Positions 1 through 7,015 of a DNA stretch of 7,407 nucleotides are shown one piece after another. A program made the position numbers and the translations under genes. The stretch comes from an uncultured Ruminococcus sp. (lineage in GTDB: Bacteria; Bacillota; Clostridia; Oscillospirales; CAG-272). The DNA is taken from positions 1-7,407 of the forward strand of contig CACZOH010000010.1 of assembly GCA_902782785.1 (NCBI GenBank). Direction: 5' to 3'. The notes beneath the pieces were generated by a model, which saw only the letters and a list, made by a program, of their open reading frames with translations, made no database searches and was not told the origin of the DNA. Position 1 is the stretch's first letter. Each line of letters starts with the position of its first letter.

Positions 1-1523
1 GCCTCCGCCGCGTCGCCGTTCGCTTTCGCGTCTTTTATCATACGGTCGAGCGTGTTCGTTATTTCCGTTTTACGGAGCAGGTCGACTATCGCTCTCGATA
101 TATCCTCCGCGGTCCTGCAGTTATGCAGGTCTGCGTTCAGATCGATAAGCGGCGTAATGACGGCGGCGCGTACGGCGTTTACCGACTGCAGCCGCAAAAT
201 CGCCCTCTCGTCGTTCGGATCGGGCGCGCCGTATGAATAAGGCGAGCCGTAAAAATCGTCGCCGAAGGCTTTTATCCCGTGTATTTCACGCCTTGAGACG
301 TAGTCGCAGAACAGATCGAGCGAATCGGTCGGAAGAGCGATAAGCCCCGTTTTTACGTAAGACAAAACGTCCTTTGTCCTGAAGCTGCCCGTACAGATCC
401 GAAGAGCCGAGAGTATAAAACGGAAAAGCGCCTTTTGCTTTGCGTCGTCCCTGCCGGATATGAAATACGGTACGTTGTAACGTTCAAGCGCTGCGTCTAT
501 GATCCCGCGCTGAGACGACGCGCTGTGCGTCAGGACCGCTATATCACGGCATCTGCACCCTTCGCGCAGTCTCCTGCTTATGTCGGCGGCTACGTGTTCC
601 GCCTCGTCAAACGCGGTCTTGTCACGGAAAAAACGGACGTTTTCACCGGGCGGCACATCGCTTTTCGCGCCTTTCCGCAAGCCCGCCTCAAGCGCCGCCA
701 TACACGGCGAAGCGAATGATCTGTCAAGCACCGTGCGGACGAATCCGCCCGAGCGCGACGCGGCGGCGGAGAGCTTTTTCTCGGAATCATATATACATGA
801 CAACAGATCGAAGCTGCCGTCCTTCGACGCGGGCGACGGTATCCCGAAGGTGACGGTGACTGATCTGCAGGTGCGCATGAACAGCTCTATCACCTTTAAC
901 TGCGTGCCCGTGAAATCTACGAACGAGTCCATGAAAACGTCGGTTTCCGGCATACCGCCTCTTTCGGATAAAACGCGGTACATACGTCCCGTTTCGTCGT
1001 CGGGATCGTCACCGCTCGATTTGAGAACGGTTTCATACGCCGGCATAAGAAGGCAAAGATCGTCCAGCTTGTCCTTGAGAGACCCGGAGGATACCTCGCC
1101 CGCGGCGCGCTCAAGCTCGCCCGCACTTATACCCTGCCGCTTAAGCTCGCGTACGGCTGACAGCACGGAGGAGAGAAGCGCGCGGTCGGACGGGGACGTT
1201 TTTCCGTAGACCTTGAGCGACGGCATTACGGAACAGACGGAAAGAAACATTGCAAGCGTCTGTCCGGTCCTGTTTACGTAATTGTAGGAAATACCGCCGT
1301 ATTTGCGGAAAACGTCGTCCGCAAGGCGCGAAAAACCGTAAACGCGCAGTCTGAGCGTCGGCGTGCCGCGGCAGAAGCGCACTACCGCCGCCTCCGCGTC
1401 AAGCGCCTCCTGATCCGGCACTATAAGCACCGCGTCGCCGCCTTTTACAAGCGCCGCTTTTATTTTTTCGTATAACAGCGTCGTTTTGCCCGTTGAGGGC
1501 GCGCCGTAAATAAATTCAATCAT
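1..1523 (-). CDS. addB: ATP-dependent helicase/nuclease subunit B (AddB), N-terminal half, cut by window edge
   Basis: This is the AddB (RexB-like) subunit of the AddAB helicase-nuclease, which resects double-strand breaks and feeds RecA. Reading leftward from the ATG at 1523 the frame is open to base 1, giving 507 codons; family members are usually around 1100-1200 residues, so the C-terminal nuclease domain and its Fe-S cysteines lie outside. Residues 7-14 form an intact Walker A motif (GAPSTGKT) right at the N-terminus, followed by LIVPDQEA, matching the family's 'VPeQ' segment. Further family signatures are the SLKDKLDDL segment, the strand DVFMDSFVDFTGTQ, the DIAVL segment and YNVPYFISGRDDAKQKALFRF, in the usual AddB order. 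The start overlaps the helicase stop by 8 nt, which fits the short N-terminus of the family and implies coupling. Upstream purines (AGGGAAAG) give only a weak ribosome-binding site. addA would be expected next, beyond the window. No frameshift or internal stop was found on full translation. Confidence 0.9.
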   Translation of the reverse strand, partial: MIEFIYGAPSTGKTTLLYEKIKAALVKGGDAVLIVPDQEALDAEAAVVRFCRGTPTLRLRVYGFSRLADDVFRKYGGISYNYVNRTGQTLAMFLSVCSVMPSLKVYGKTSPSDRALLSSVLSAVRELKRQGISAGELERAAGEVSSGSLKDKLDDLCLLMPAYETVLKSSGDDPDDETGRMYRVLSERGGMPETDVFMDSFVDFTGTQLKVIELFMRTCRSVTVTFGIPSPASKDGSFDLLSCIYDSEKKLSAAASRSGGFVRTVLDRSFASPCMAALEAGLRKGAKSDVPPGENVRFFRDKTAFDEAEHVAADISRRLREGCRCRDIAVLTHSASSQRGIIDAALERYNVPYFISGRDDAKQKALFRFILSALRICTGSFRTKDVLSYVKTGLIALPTDSLDLFCDYVSRREIHGIKAFGDDFYGSPYSYGAPDPNDERAILRLQSVNAVRAAVITPLIDLNADLHNCRTAEDISRAIVDLLRKTEITNTLDRMIKDAKANGDAAE

Positions 1524-3825
1524 CTTTTCTTTCCCTGTTTTTGAACGCCTGCTCTTCTTCTTTCATTTCGGCGACGCGCGGAATGAGCTCGTCTGTTCTC
1601 AGCCTGTCCGCGGCGTATGCGGCGCGCAGAAGCTCGCCCGGGATGTAATCGTCGTATTTTTCAAACACGGGCGACTCGGATCTTGATATCAGCTCACCCG
1701 TATCGACGCCGCATCTGCATATGTCGTCAAGCTCCTCCGTAAGCCGTTTTGCGTCACGTCCCTCGTATCTGAATGTGATGAAACAGCAGCCCTCGTATTC
1801 TATATTCGAAATGCCGAGTCTCTCCGCGTTCTTTCCCATTATTTTGCGCAGCGTACGGAAGGAGCGCGTGCCGAGCCACGGGAACATACAGTAGGTCATA
1901 CCGCCGAGAGATACGACGGAATGCTTCAACATACCGGTGTTCTTTGCAATATGACGCGCCACGGCGAGACGCTGGGCGGCGTTCGGCTTGAGATAAGGAT
2001 ATACCGTTTCTTCTTCAAGCACGCGGCGCATCCTCTGCTGTATCTTCGTGTGTATCTCTCCGTAGTCGCCGGGCCACGAGATCTCCATTTTGCCCTTTAC
2101 CGCCTTGACGTATATCAGCTTTCTTCCGACGTCAAGCTCCGTCACCTCCCAGACTCTGCCCGCGAGAGCAAAGCGGTCGCCTACCGGAGGCGGAGTCGTT
2201 ATGGTACCTATCTCGTCCGACTCGCATCTTACGGAATAGTTTTCCGTATCCTTGAATACGGCGTAGAACTTGAAGGAATTCGTGAGTCTCTCGCCCTTCA
2301 GACCGACGATCAGCGTCTTTTCCTCCGTCTGCTCAAGATAGTCGTTTTCAAGCATCGAAATGAGAAGCGTCCTGTAATGCTCTTTCGGAACGTTCTCAAA
2401 CGGCGGCATGGACAGTATCCTTTCGGCGAGCGCCTTTACGGAAAGCTCGCCCGACGACGCAAGAACGGAAAGCGTCTGCTGGAAAAGAAGCGAGAACGGC
2501 AGCTTTTTAACGGCCGGCGGTTCTATGAAGCGTTCTTCGATATATAACTGGATTATCGCGATCGCGCGTATGAGGTTCCACGGTATCAGCTGGGGCAGAG
2601 GAGTATCGGGAAGCGGGTCCTCCTCCCGGAAGACCATGAACATCTCCGGCGGCTCGCCGCGTCTTCCGCTCCTTCCGAGACGCTGCAAGAACGACGAAAC
2701 CGAGTTCGGCGATTCTATCTGCAGTATCCTCTGCAGCCTGCCTATGTCGATCCCGAGCTCAAGCGTTACGGTCGCGCACGTCACAAGTCTGCCGTATTCG
2801 TCGCTTTTCAGCTTCGCCTCGGCTTCCTCGCGTAAAGAGGCGGAAAGGTTTCCGTGATGTATCAGGAAAATATCGGGCTCGTGTCTGTTTTCGGCTATCT
2901 GCCGCAAGGTCGCCGTTATGTATTCCGTTTCCTCGCGTGAATTTGAGAAAACAAGCGCTTTTTTATCCTTTACGCAGTCGTAAATATATTCATATCCCGC
3001 GTCTATCGCCGCTCTTTCGGCGCCGGTCTTATCCGGTTTTTCAACGGGGACGTTTTTATCGGAGAACGGGTCCGGCGTGCCGTCCGCGGCTTTTGTCTGG
3101 TCGAGCTTTGAATTCTGTATGAAAAAGTGCTCGAGCGCCAGCCGCCACGACACTTTTCCTTCCTCGACCGTCGGCGCCTCACAGCCCCGCGAGCTTCCGC
3201 CGCAGAGCCATTTTTTCGCCGCGTCTATATCGCCTACCGTCGCGGAGAGGCCGATTCTTCTGACGTCGCGCGCGATGAGACGGCTTATGCGTGAAAGCTG
3301 GCAGATTATCTGATTTCCGCGGTCCGTGCCCGTCAGCGTGTGTATCTCGTCTATTATGACGAACCGCAGATCGGAGAACAGACGGACTATGTCGTTCGAC
3401 CTGTTCATAAGCATGCTTTCAAGCGATTCGGGCGTTATCTGCAGTACGCCCTTCGGCTCCTGCAAAAGCTTGTTCTTGTGTGAAAACGATACGTCGCCGT
3501 GCCAGTGAAAAACGGGGATCCCGCTCTCCTCAAGCAGCTCGTCAAGCCGTATGAACTGGTCGTTTATGAGGCTTTTCAGCGGCGCGATATAAAGCACCGC
3601 CACGCTTTGCGACGGGTCCTCCTCAAGCATTGAGAGAATGGGGAAAAACGCCGCTTCCGTCTTGCCCGACGCGGTGGACGAGGTTATGAGCAGGTTTTCT
3701 TCCGTATCGAAAAGCACCTTGGCCGCCGCAAGCTGGACGGAACGCAGGCTCTCCCATTCGTGACGGTATATGAAATCGCGAATGAAAGGCGAAAATCTGT
3801 AAAAAATATCGTTTTCGTTTTCCAT
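1516..3825 (-). CDS. Lhr/BrxHI-like DEAD/DEAH-box superfamily II helicase
   Basis: A 769-residue cytoplasmic ATP-dependent nucleic-acid helicase. All superfamily II motifs are visible in order: Q-like segment near residue 31, Walker A TASGKT (51-56), motif Ia APLKSL (81-86), Ib TPESL (131-135), Walker B DEIH (159-162), motif III SAT (194-196), motif V in LELGIDIG (355-362) and motif VI QRLGRSGRRG (381-390). The ELGIDIG...ESPNSVSSFLQRLGRSGR pattern is typical of Lhr-type helicases, of which BREX BrxHI is a member. After the two RecA-like domains comes a winged-helix-type region and then a C-terminal barrel-like part (about 535-585). A hydrophilic, low-conservation-looking stretch at about 208-268 sits between the RecA domains. 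The start overlaps the stop of the upstream ATPase gene by one base (TGATG), indicating coupled translation. A DEAD/DEAH repair helicase unrelated to BREX is the alternative; its position beside a BrxD-like ATPase favours the BrxHI reading. Confidence 0.92.
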   Translation of the reverse strand: MENENDIFYRFSPFIRDFIYRHEWESLRSVQLAAAKVLFDTEENLLITSSTASGKTEAAFFPILSMLEEDPSQSVAVLYIAPLKSLINDQFIRLDELLEESGIPVFHWHGDVSFSHKNKLLQEPKGVLQITPESLESMLMNRSNDIVRLFSDLRFVIIDEIHTLTGTDRGNQIICQLSRISRLIARDVRRIGLSATVGDIDAAKKWLCGGSSRGCEAPTVEEGKVSWRLALEHFFIQNSKLDQTKAADGTPDPFSDKNVPVEKPDKTGAERAAIDAGYEYIYDCVKDKKALVFSNSREETEYITATLRQIAENRHEPDIFLIHHGNLSASLREEAEAKLKSDEYGRLVTCATVTLELGIDIGRLQRILQIESPNSVSSFLQRLGRSGRRGEPPEMFMVFREEDPLPDTPLPQLIPWNLIRAIAIIQLYIEERFIEPPAVKKLPFSLLFQQTLSVLASSGELSVKALAERILSMPPFENVPKEHYRTLLISMLENDYLEQTEEKTLIVGLKGERLTNSFKFYAVFKDTENYSVRCESDEIGTITTPPPVGDRFALAGRVWEVTELDVGRKLIYVKAVKGKMEISWPGDYGEIHTKIQQRMRRVLEEETVYPYLKPNAAQRLAVARHIAKNTGMLKHSVVSLGGMTYCMFPWLGTRSFRTLRKIMGKNAERLGISNIEYEGCCFITFRYEGRDAKRLTEELDDICRCGVDTGELISRSESPVFEKYDDYIPGELLRAAYAADRLRTDELIPRVAEMKEEEQAFKNRERKDD

Positions 3826-5183
3826 CAGAACTGTATATCCTCACTGTTAAAATCGTATTTTCCGCTGTCGTAGCCGCTGTTTACGGCTTCGTCGGGGTCG
3901 GTTTCGGCGTGCGTGAGCTTTACCGCGCCGCCGTTTATCAGAGACGAGGCGGTCGCGTCGGGATTCTGCAGAAGAATGTTCAGAAGCGAAACGTAGTCGC
4001 GGATTATCTCACGCGGCGTTATCATGGTGTCAGCGCCGGCGCGGTTGAGGCAGAGCTTCAAAAACTCCTCCTGTTCCTCATCGGTTATCCGCGGCGCCGT
4101 GCCGTAATACTGCGCGTGGAGCCTCGTCAGGCGGACCGTAAGCGCGTACAGCTCGGAGTCGGAAAGACGTCTGAGCCTTATTACGGGACCTATCAGGTTT
4201 TTATAACCGGATTCTGCAAATCTGCTGTCGTAAAGACGGCTTTTCAGCGCTTCGTAGCTGTAAAGACCGCGTCGTCCGTCCTCAAGGAACTGCGGCGTTC
4301 CTCCGAGAAGCATTTCAAGCCCCTCCGCCTTGTTCTGCATCGCGTCGTTATACATGGTCAGTATTTTTTCATAATTGTTTTCACGGCTTATCCTGTTCGG
4401 TATCTTGTAAAGGTTGACGCATTCGTCTATCATGACCGCAAATCCCTTGTAACCTATTTTGCGGAAGAAAACGGCGTACAGCTTGATGTAATTGTACCAG
4501 TTGTCGTCGTCGATCACTGACAGGGCGCCGAGGGCGTTTTTAGCCTCGGTCTTTGTAGTGAATTCGCCGCGAAGCCAGCGCAGACAGTCGGAGACCGTGT
4601 TTTCGTCGCCGCTTATATACGCGTCGTAAAACCGCTTTATGACAAGCGCAAAATCAAATCCGTTGACCTGTGATTCAAGCGATCCGGTGACCTCGAAAAC
4701 GCGCTTTCCGACGTACGCCCTGAATTCCGGCGCGTCGAAATCGAGCCCCGCGGAAACAGCTTCCGTCTGAAGCGAGGACAGCCATTTCGTGATTATCAGC
4801 CTGAGCGCCCCGCCGTCCGGAGAAGACTTGCAGGCGAGGTTTTTTATCAGCTCGCAGAACGTCGCTCTGCCGGTTCCCTTCGTTCCGCTGAAGCGGCGCT
4901 CGGGCGAAAGATCAGCGTCGGCGGTGACAAAGCCGCGCTCTATCGCGTAGCCGCGTATCAGCTGCAGAAGGAAGCTTTTTCCGGAGCCGTATTTGCCTAT
5001 GATGAAGCGCATTCCCGCACCGCCCTCGGAGATGATCTCCAGGTCGTCAAGCACCGCGTCCACCTCCTCCTTGCGTCCTATCGCGATGTAAGGCGCGCCG
5101 CTTCTCGGCACAACGCCCGCCGCAAGAGAGGTCAAAAGCGACGACAGAATCCTTTTAGGTACTTTTATTTCGTTGTTTTCCAT
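3825..5183 (-). CDS. BrxD-like P-loop ATPase (DUF2791 / BrxC-BrxD family)
   Basis: A 452-residue AAA-type ATPase without signal peptide or membrane segments. Walker A is GKYGSGKS (63-70), Walker B is FAVMIDE (248-254), and a sensor-like strand MLLGGTPQFLED (291-302) is followed by RRGLYSYEALKSRL (304-317). The GTP-(E/Q)-F-L...GLYSYEALrsRL block is the hallmark I recognise for DUF2791 proteins, the family containing BREX BrxD and part of BrxC. Length agrees with stand-alone BrxD proteins. In BREX loci such an ATPase is found next to the BrxHI helicase, exactly as here, so it may load or control the helicase on DNA; that role is inferred. The C-terminal 30 residues are acidic and probably flexible. 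The ATG lies only 2 nt behind a GTGAGG ribosome-binding-like sequence, closer than ideal, but no better in-frame start exists: the stop of the preceding gene is 10 nt upstream. Confidence 0.9.
   Translation of the reverse strand: MENNEIKVPKRILSSLLTSLAAGVVPRSGAPYIAIGRKEEVDAVLDDLEIISEGGAGMRFIIGKYGSGKSFLLQLIRGYAIERGFVTADADLSPERRFSGTKGTGRATFCELIKNLACKSSPDGGALRLIITKWLSSLQTEAVSAGLDFDAPEFRAYVGKRVFEVTGSLESQVNGFDFALVIKRFYDAYISGDENTVSDCLRWLRGEFTTKTEAKNALGALSVIDDDNWYNYIKLYAVFFRKIGYKGFAVMIDECVNLYKIPNRISRENNYEKILTMYNDAMQNKAEGLEMLLGGTPQFLEDGRRGLYSYEALKSRLYDSRFAESGYKNLIGPVIRLRRLSDSELYALTVRLTRLHAQYYGTAPRITDEEQEEFLKLCLNRAGADTMITPREIIRDYVSLLNILLQNPDATASSLINGGAVKLTHAETDPDEAVNSGYDSGKYDFNSEDIQF
3835..3844 (-). 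promoter_or_regulatory. GTGAGGATAT motif upstream of the helicase start (weak ribosome-binding site)
   Basis: GTGAGGATAT lies inside the end of the BrxD-like gene, with GAGG 13 nt before the helicase ATG, too far for a good Shine-Dalgarno site. Coupled re-initiation at TGATG is the likelier route. The same ten bases recur before the BrxD-like gene at 5182-5191. Confidence 0.35.
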
Positions 5184-5191
5184 ATCCTCAC
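5182..5191 (-). promoter_or_regulatory. GTGAGGATAT motif overlapping the BrxD-like start (ribosome-binding site)
   Basis: This copy of GTGAGGATAT covers the short gap after the TerB-N gene and the first bases of the BrxD-like ATG. GAGG ends only 2 nt before the start codon, an unusually short spacing. It is the only purine-rich stretch available, so it is probably the ribosome-binding site, aided by coupling to the gene ending 10 nt upstream. Confidence 0.45.
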
Positions 5192-5193
5192 CG

Positions 5194-6822
5194 TTATTTT
5201 ACCGCATTCAATGCGACGAAAACGTCGCATTTGTAATCTTCTGCTATTTCGTTGTTCTCAATTATCACGTCGCCCGTTATTTCATAGGACAGATCGTTTA
5301 TGTCGGATATTACCGCGTCCGCCATAAGACCGTTTTCGCGGCAGAAGCGGAGCGCGGCGCCGCCGCCCTCCTCCGCCGTTATCCTGAGAAATTCCAGCGC
5401 GTGAGGCGGCAAAGAGCCGCAAAGCGTCTCAAACGGCGTCTTGCTTTCGTCTCCGGCGGTTTGCGTATCCGCGTATGCGCGTTCCGGCTCTTTCGCGGCG
5501 GGTTCCTCCGCGACGCCGTTTCGGTTGACTTCGTCAACCATTGCCGCCCCGTCGACGAGCCTGCGCGTAAGCTCCCATGAGTGCTCCTCGAGCCGGGCGG
5601 CGGCGGACGGGTCGAAGCCCGTGCTTTCCGCTTCGTATAAAGCGTATTTTATGTCGTCGTCGTCCGATTTGCGCGCTGCCGGCTTTTTACTGAACGGCGG
5701 CAGATTGACAGAGTAATACTCCTTCATAGCATCCGTCGCTTCGGCTGAGAGATTTGACGTTGAAAGACGGTTTTTTATGTCGAGCGCGGCGCGTATGTTG
5801 TTTTCCGCGCATTTAACGAGGCTCGTTATCATCCCTCTGAATCTGTAGGAACGGTTGAGCGACAGATATTCCGCGTCTATCCTGCATTTCGTTTCGGAAA
5901 CGCAGAGCGCCCCGTTGTACGCCGTGCGCGATACGACCGTTTTAGAGAGCTCTGGCTCTCCGTCCTTAATGTTTTCCGTTTTTTCAAGCGTGTATATCAC
6001 GCTGTTTATCAGATGCTTTTCAAATACGCCGCGCGTTTTTTCGCCGTACGCCGTGGAGTTTTCATATTTATATGAGTTGTTTCTGATTATAAAATCACGC
6101 AGCGCCGCGTCGTGGATGTCGTTGCGGTCCTTTACGTAGAATTCACGCAGATTCACGACGGTCATGAGATCCGATACCGTATCGTCGGAAAGCTCGTCCG
6201 GCGGCGGCAGACGGTGGATAAGGCAGAAATCGCATATCCATTCGCCGAGATATCTGTCAAGGCTTTTGAACTGATGCCTGTAGCCCGATAAAAGAGAGCA
6301 GAGGGCGGACAGACGGCGCTCCGGCAGGGATACGTCCTCAAGATTTATCAGTTCGTACGCGTATAAGAAAATATAGCTGTAATCCGTTTTGATATAGTTT
6401 CCGCGCGATACCTGCATACGCCAGTAAAGATAATAGCGGAGCTGGTCTATGTTCATCTGATTGTATTGCGGAAGATAGGAGAAAAACGGGACGAATTCGG
6501 CGCTCTCGCACTTTACGTGATAATATTTGTGCGCGTCCTGAAGAAATCTGTTGTAGTAGGAATAATCCGTCGGCCAGCGGCAGATCTTTACGTGAAGGAT
6601 GAGCGAGTTTTCGGGAGAGTATTCAAAAAGGACCTCGGAATGCTTTTCACGCTCAAGAGAGTTTCTCTGCCGCGGGATCAGATACTTTGATGAGCCGTTG
6701 CCTGAGCCGAAAGAGACCTCAGCCGCGTCCGTAGCATGACCGTACGGAGCGTTTGCGGGACGCGTTCTTTTTTTAGGTGTTATCTCGGGAAGATCCCAGA
6801 AATCGTCGCGATCGTCATTCAT
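5194..6822 (-). CDS. TerB-N / TerB-C domain protein
   Basis: A 542-residue soluble protein, first gene of the operon. Residues about 83-160 carry the TerB-N pattern: W83, YYNRFLQDA (89-97), FVPFFSY, then QLRYYLYWRMQVSRGNY (127-143) and YIFLYAYELIN (150-160). The C-terminal part, clearest at about 463-540, resembles TerB-C, with the ending ENGLMADAVISDINDLSYE, ITGDVIIENNE and AEDYK. Between them lie a helical region and a charged, alanine-rich linker (about 378-462). I do not see a classical central TerB domain, which some relatives have. No enzymatic motif is visible; the family is regarded as a partner or scaffold in tellurite-type stress and DNA-processing systems (established for the family at the level of comparative genomics only). 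The N-terminal 60 residues are polar and low in complexity, probably disordered. The start is fixed by AAGGAGG seven bases upstream; a second ATG four bases on is out of frame. Confidence 0.82.
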   Translation of the reverse strand: MNDDRDDFWDLPEITPKKRTRPANAPYGHATDAAEVSFGSGNGSSKYLIPRQRNSLEREKHSEVLFEYSPENSLILHVKICRWPTDYSYYNRFLQDAHKYYHVKCESAEFVPFFSYLPQYNQMNIDQLRYYLYWRMQVSRGNYIKTDYSYIFLYAYELINLEDVSLPERRLSALCSLLSGYRHQFKSLDRYLGEWICDFCLIHRLPPPDELSDDTVSDLMTVVNLREFYVKDRNDIHDAALRDFIIRNNSYKYENSTAYGEKTRGVFEKHLINSVIYTLEKTENIKDGEPELSKTVVSRTAYNGALCVSETKCRIDAEYLSLNRSYRFRGMITSLVKCAENNIRAALDIKNRLSTSNLSAEATDAMKEYYSVNLPPFSKKPAARKSDDDDIKYALYEAESTGFDPSAAARLEEHSWELTRRLVDGAAMVDEVNRNGVAEEPAAKEPERAYADTQTAGDESKTPFETLCGSLPPHALEFLRITAEEGGGAALRFCRENGLMADAVISDINDLSYEITGDVIIENNEIAEDYKCDVFVALNAVK

Positions 6823-6829
6823 TTCGCCG

Positions 6830-6836
6830 CCTCCTT
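6830..6836 (-). promoter_or_regulatory. Shine-Dalgarno site of the TerB-N gene
   Basis: On the minus strand AAGGAGG is followed by 7 nt and the ATG ending at 6820. This is an optimal ribosome-binding site and decides the start of the first operon gene. It is much better than those of the downstream genes, which appear to rely on translational coupling. Confidence 0.85.
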
Positions 6837-6860
6837 CCGCACGTTTTCGGGTATCATATT

Positions 6861-6889
6861 ATTTTACCATAGATTTGCGATATTGTCAA
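6861..6889 (-). promoter_or_regulatory. Sigma-A-type promoter of the TerB-BrxD-helicase-addB operon
   Basis: On the minus strand TTGACA (6889-6884) and TAAAAT (6866-6861) are separated by exactly 17 nt, with a TG extended -10 dinucleotide (TGGTAAAAT). Transcription should start near 6854, leaving a leader of about 30 nt that contains the Shine-Dalgarno site. No riboswitch-size leader or obvious operator palindrome is present, so expression is probably constitutive or only modestly regulated. Confidence 0.8.
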
Positions 6890-6902
6890 TGACTTTGTTG
6901 TA

Positions 6903-6943
6903 TAAACACAAAAAATTTGAGATTAAAAAATGTGCAAAAGGTA
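6903..6943 (+). promoter_or_regulatory. AT-rich A-tract stretch upstream of the tRNA promoter (possible UP element)
   Basis: The bases just upstream of the tRNA promoter -35 contain two A-tracts (AAAAAATTT around 6910-6918 and AAAAAA around 6925-6930). Stable-RNA promoters often carry such AT-rich UP elements contacted by the RNA polymerase alpha C-terminal domains. The position is right, but base composition is the only evidence. The stretch also lies upstream of the divergent operon promoter and could serve both. Confidence 0.35.
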
Positions 6944-6972
6944 TTGACAAAAGGGTTTTTTTATGCTATAAT
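6944..6972 (+). promoter_or_regulatory. Consensus promoter of the tRNA-Thr/tRNA-Tyr cluster
   Basis: TTGACA (6944-6949) and TATAAT (6967-6972) match the sigma-70/sigma-A consensus at all twelve positions with a 17-nt spacer and a TG extended -10 (TGCTATAAT). Transcription should begin near 6979, about 37 nt before the mature tRNA-Thr end. A strong promoter of this sort is expected for stable RNA. Confidence 0.9.
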
Positions 6973-6979
6973 ACACACC

Positions 6980-7008
6980 GTCGCCGATGAACGGTTGTTG
7001 ATAGCGAC
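6980..7008 (+). other. Possible 5' leader hairpin of the tRNA precursor
   Basis: GTCGC (6980-6984) is perfectly complementary to GCGAC (7004-7008), enclosing a 19-nt loop. It would form a stem at the very 5' end of the primary transcript, removed with the leader by RNase P cleavage before 7016. The stem is only five pairs and could be chance; no tRNA, riboswitch or T-box pattern is visible in it. Confidence 0.3.
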
Positions 7009-7015
7009 ACTGAAT

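Noticed and set aside
580..1209. Plus-strand 209-codon open frame opposite addB
   Set aside because: It lies antisense to a continuous, family-recognisable AddB reading frame, has no ribosome-binding site of note and its translation is serine/arginine-rich without domain patterns: a shadow of GC-rich coding DNA.
1921..2547. Plus-strand 208-codon open frame opposite the helicase
   Set aside because: Antisense to conserved helicase sequence; arginine/tyrosine-rich translation with no recognisable family.
3909..4520. Plus-strand 203-codon open frame opposite the BrxD-like ATPase
   Set aside because: Covers the Walker B and GTP motif region of a real ATPase on the other strand and shows no domain of its own.
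6736..6990. Plus-strand 84-codon open frame across the intergenic region
   Set aside because: It crosses the operon start, both promoters and the tRNA leader; those elements explain the region far better.
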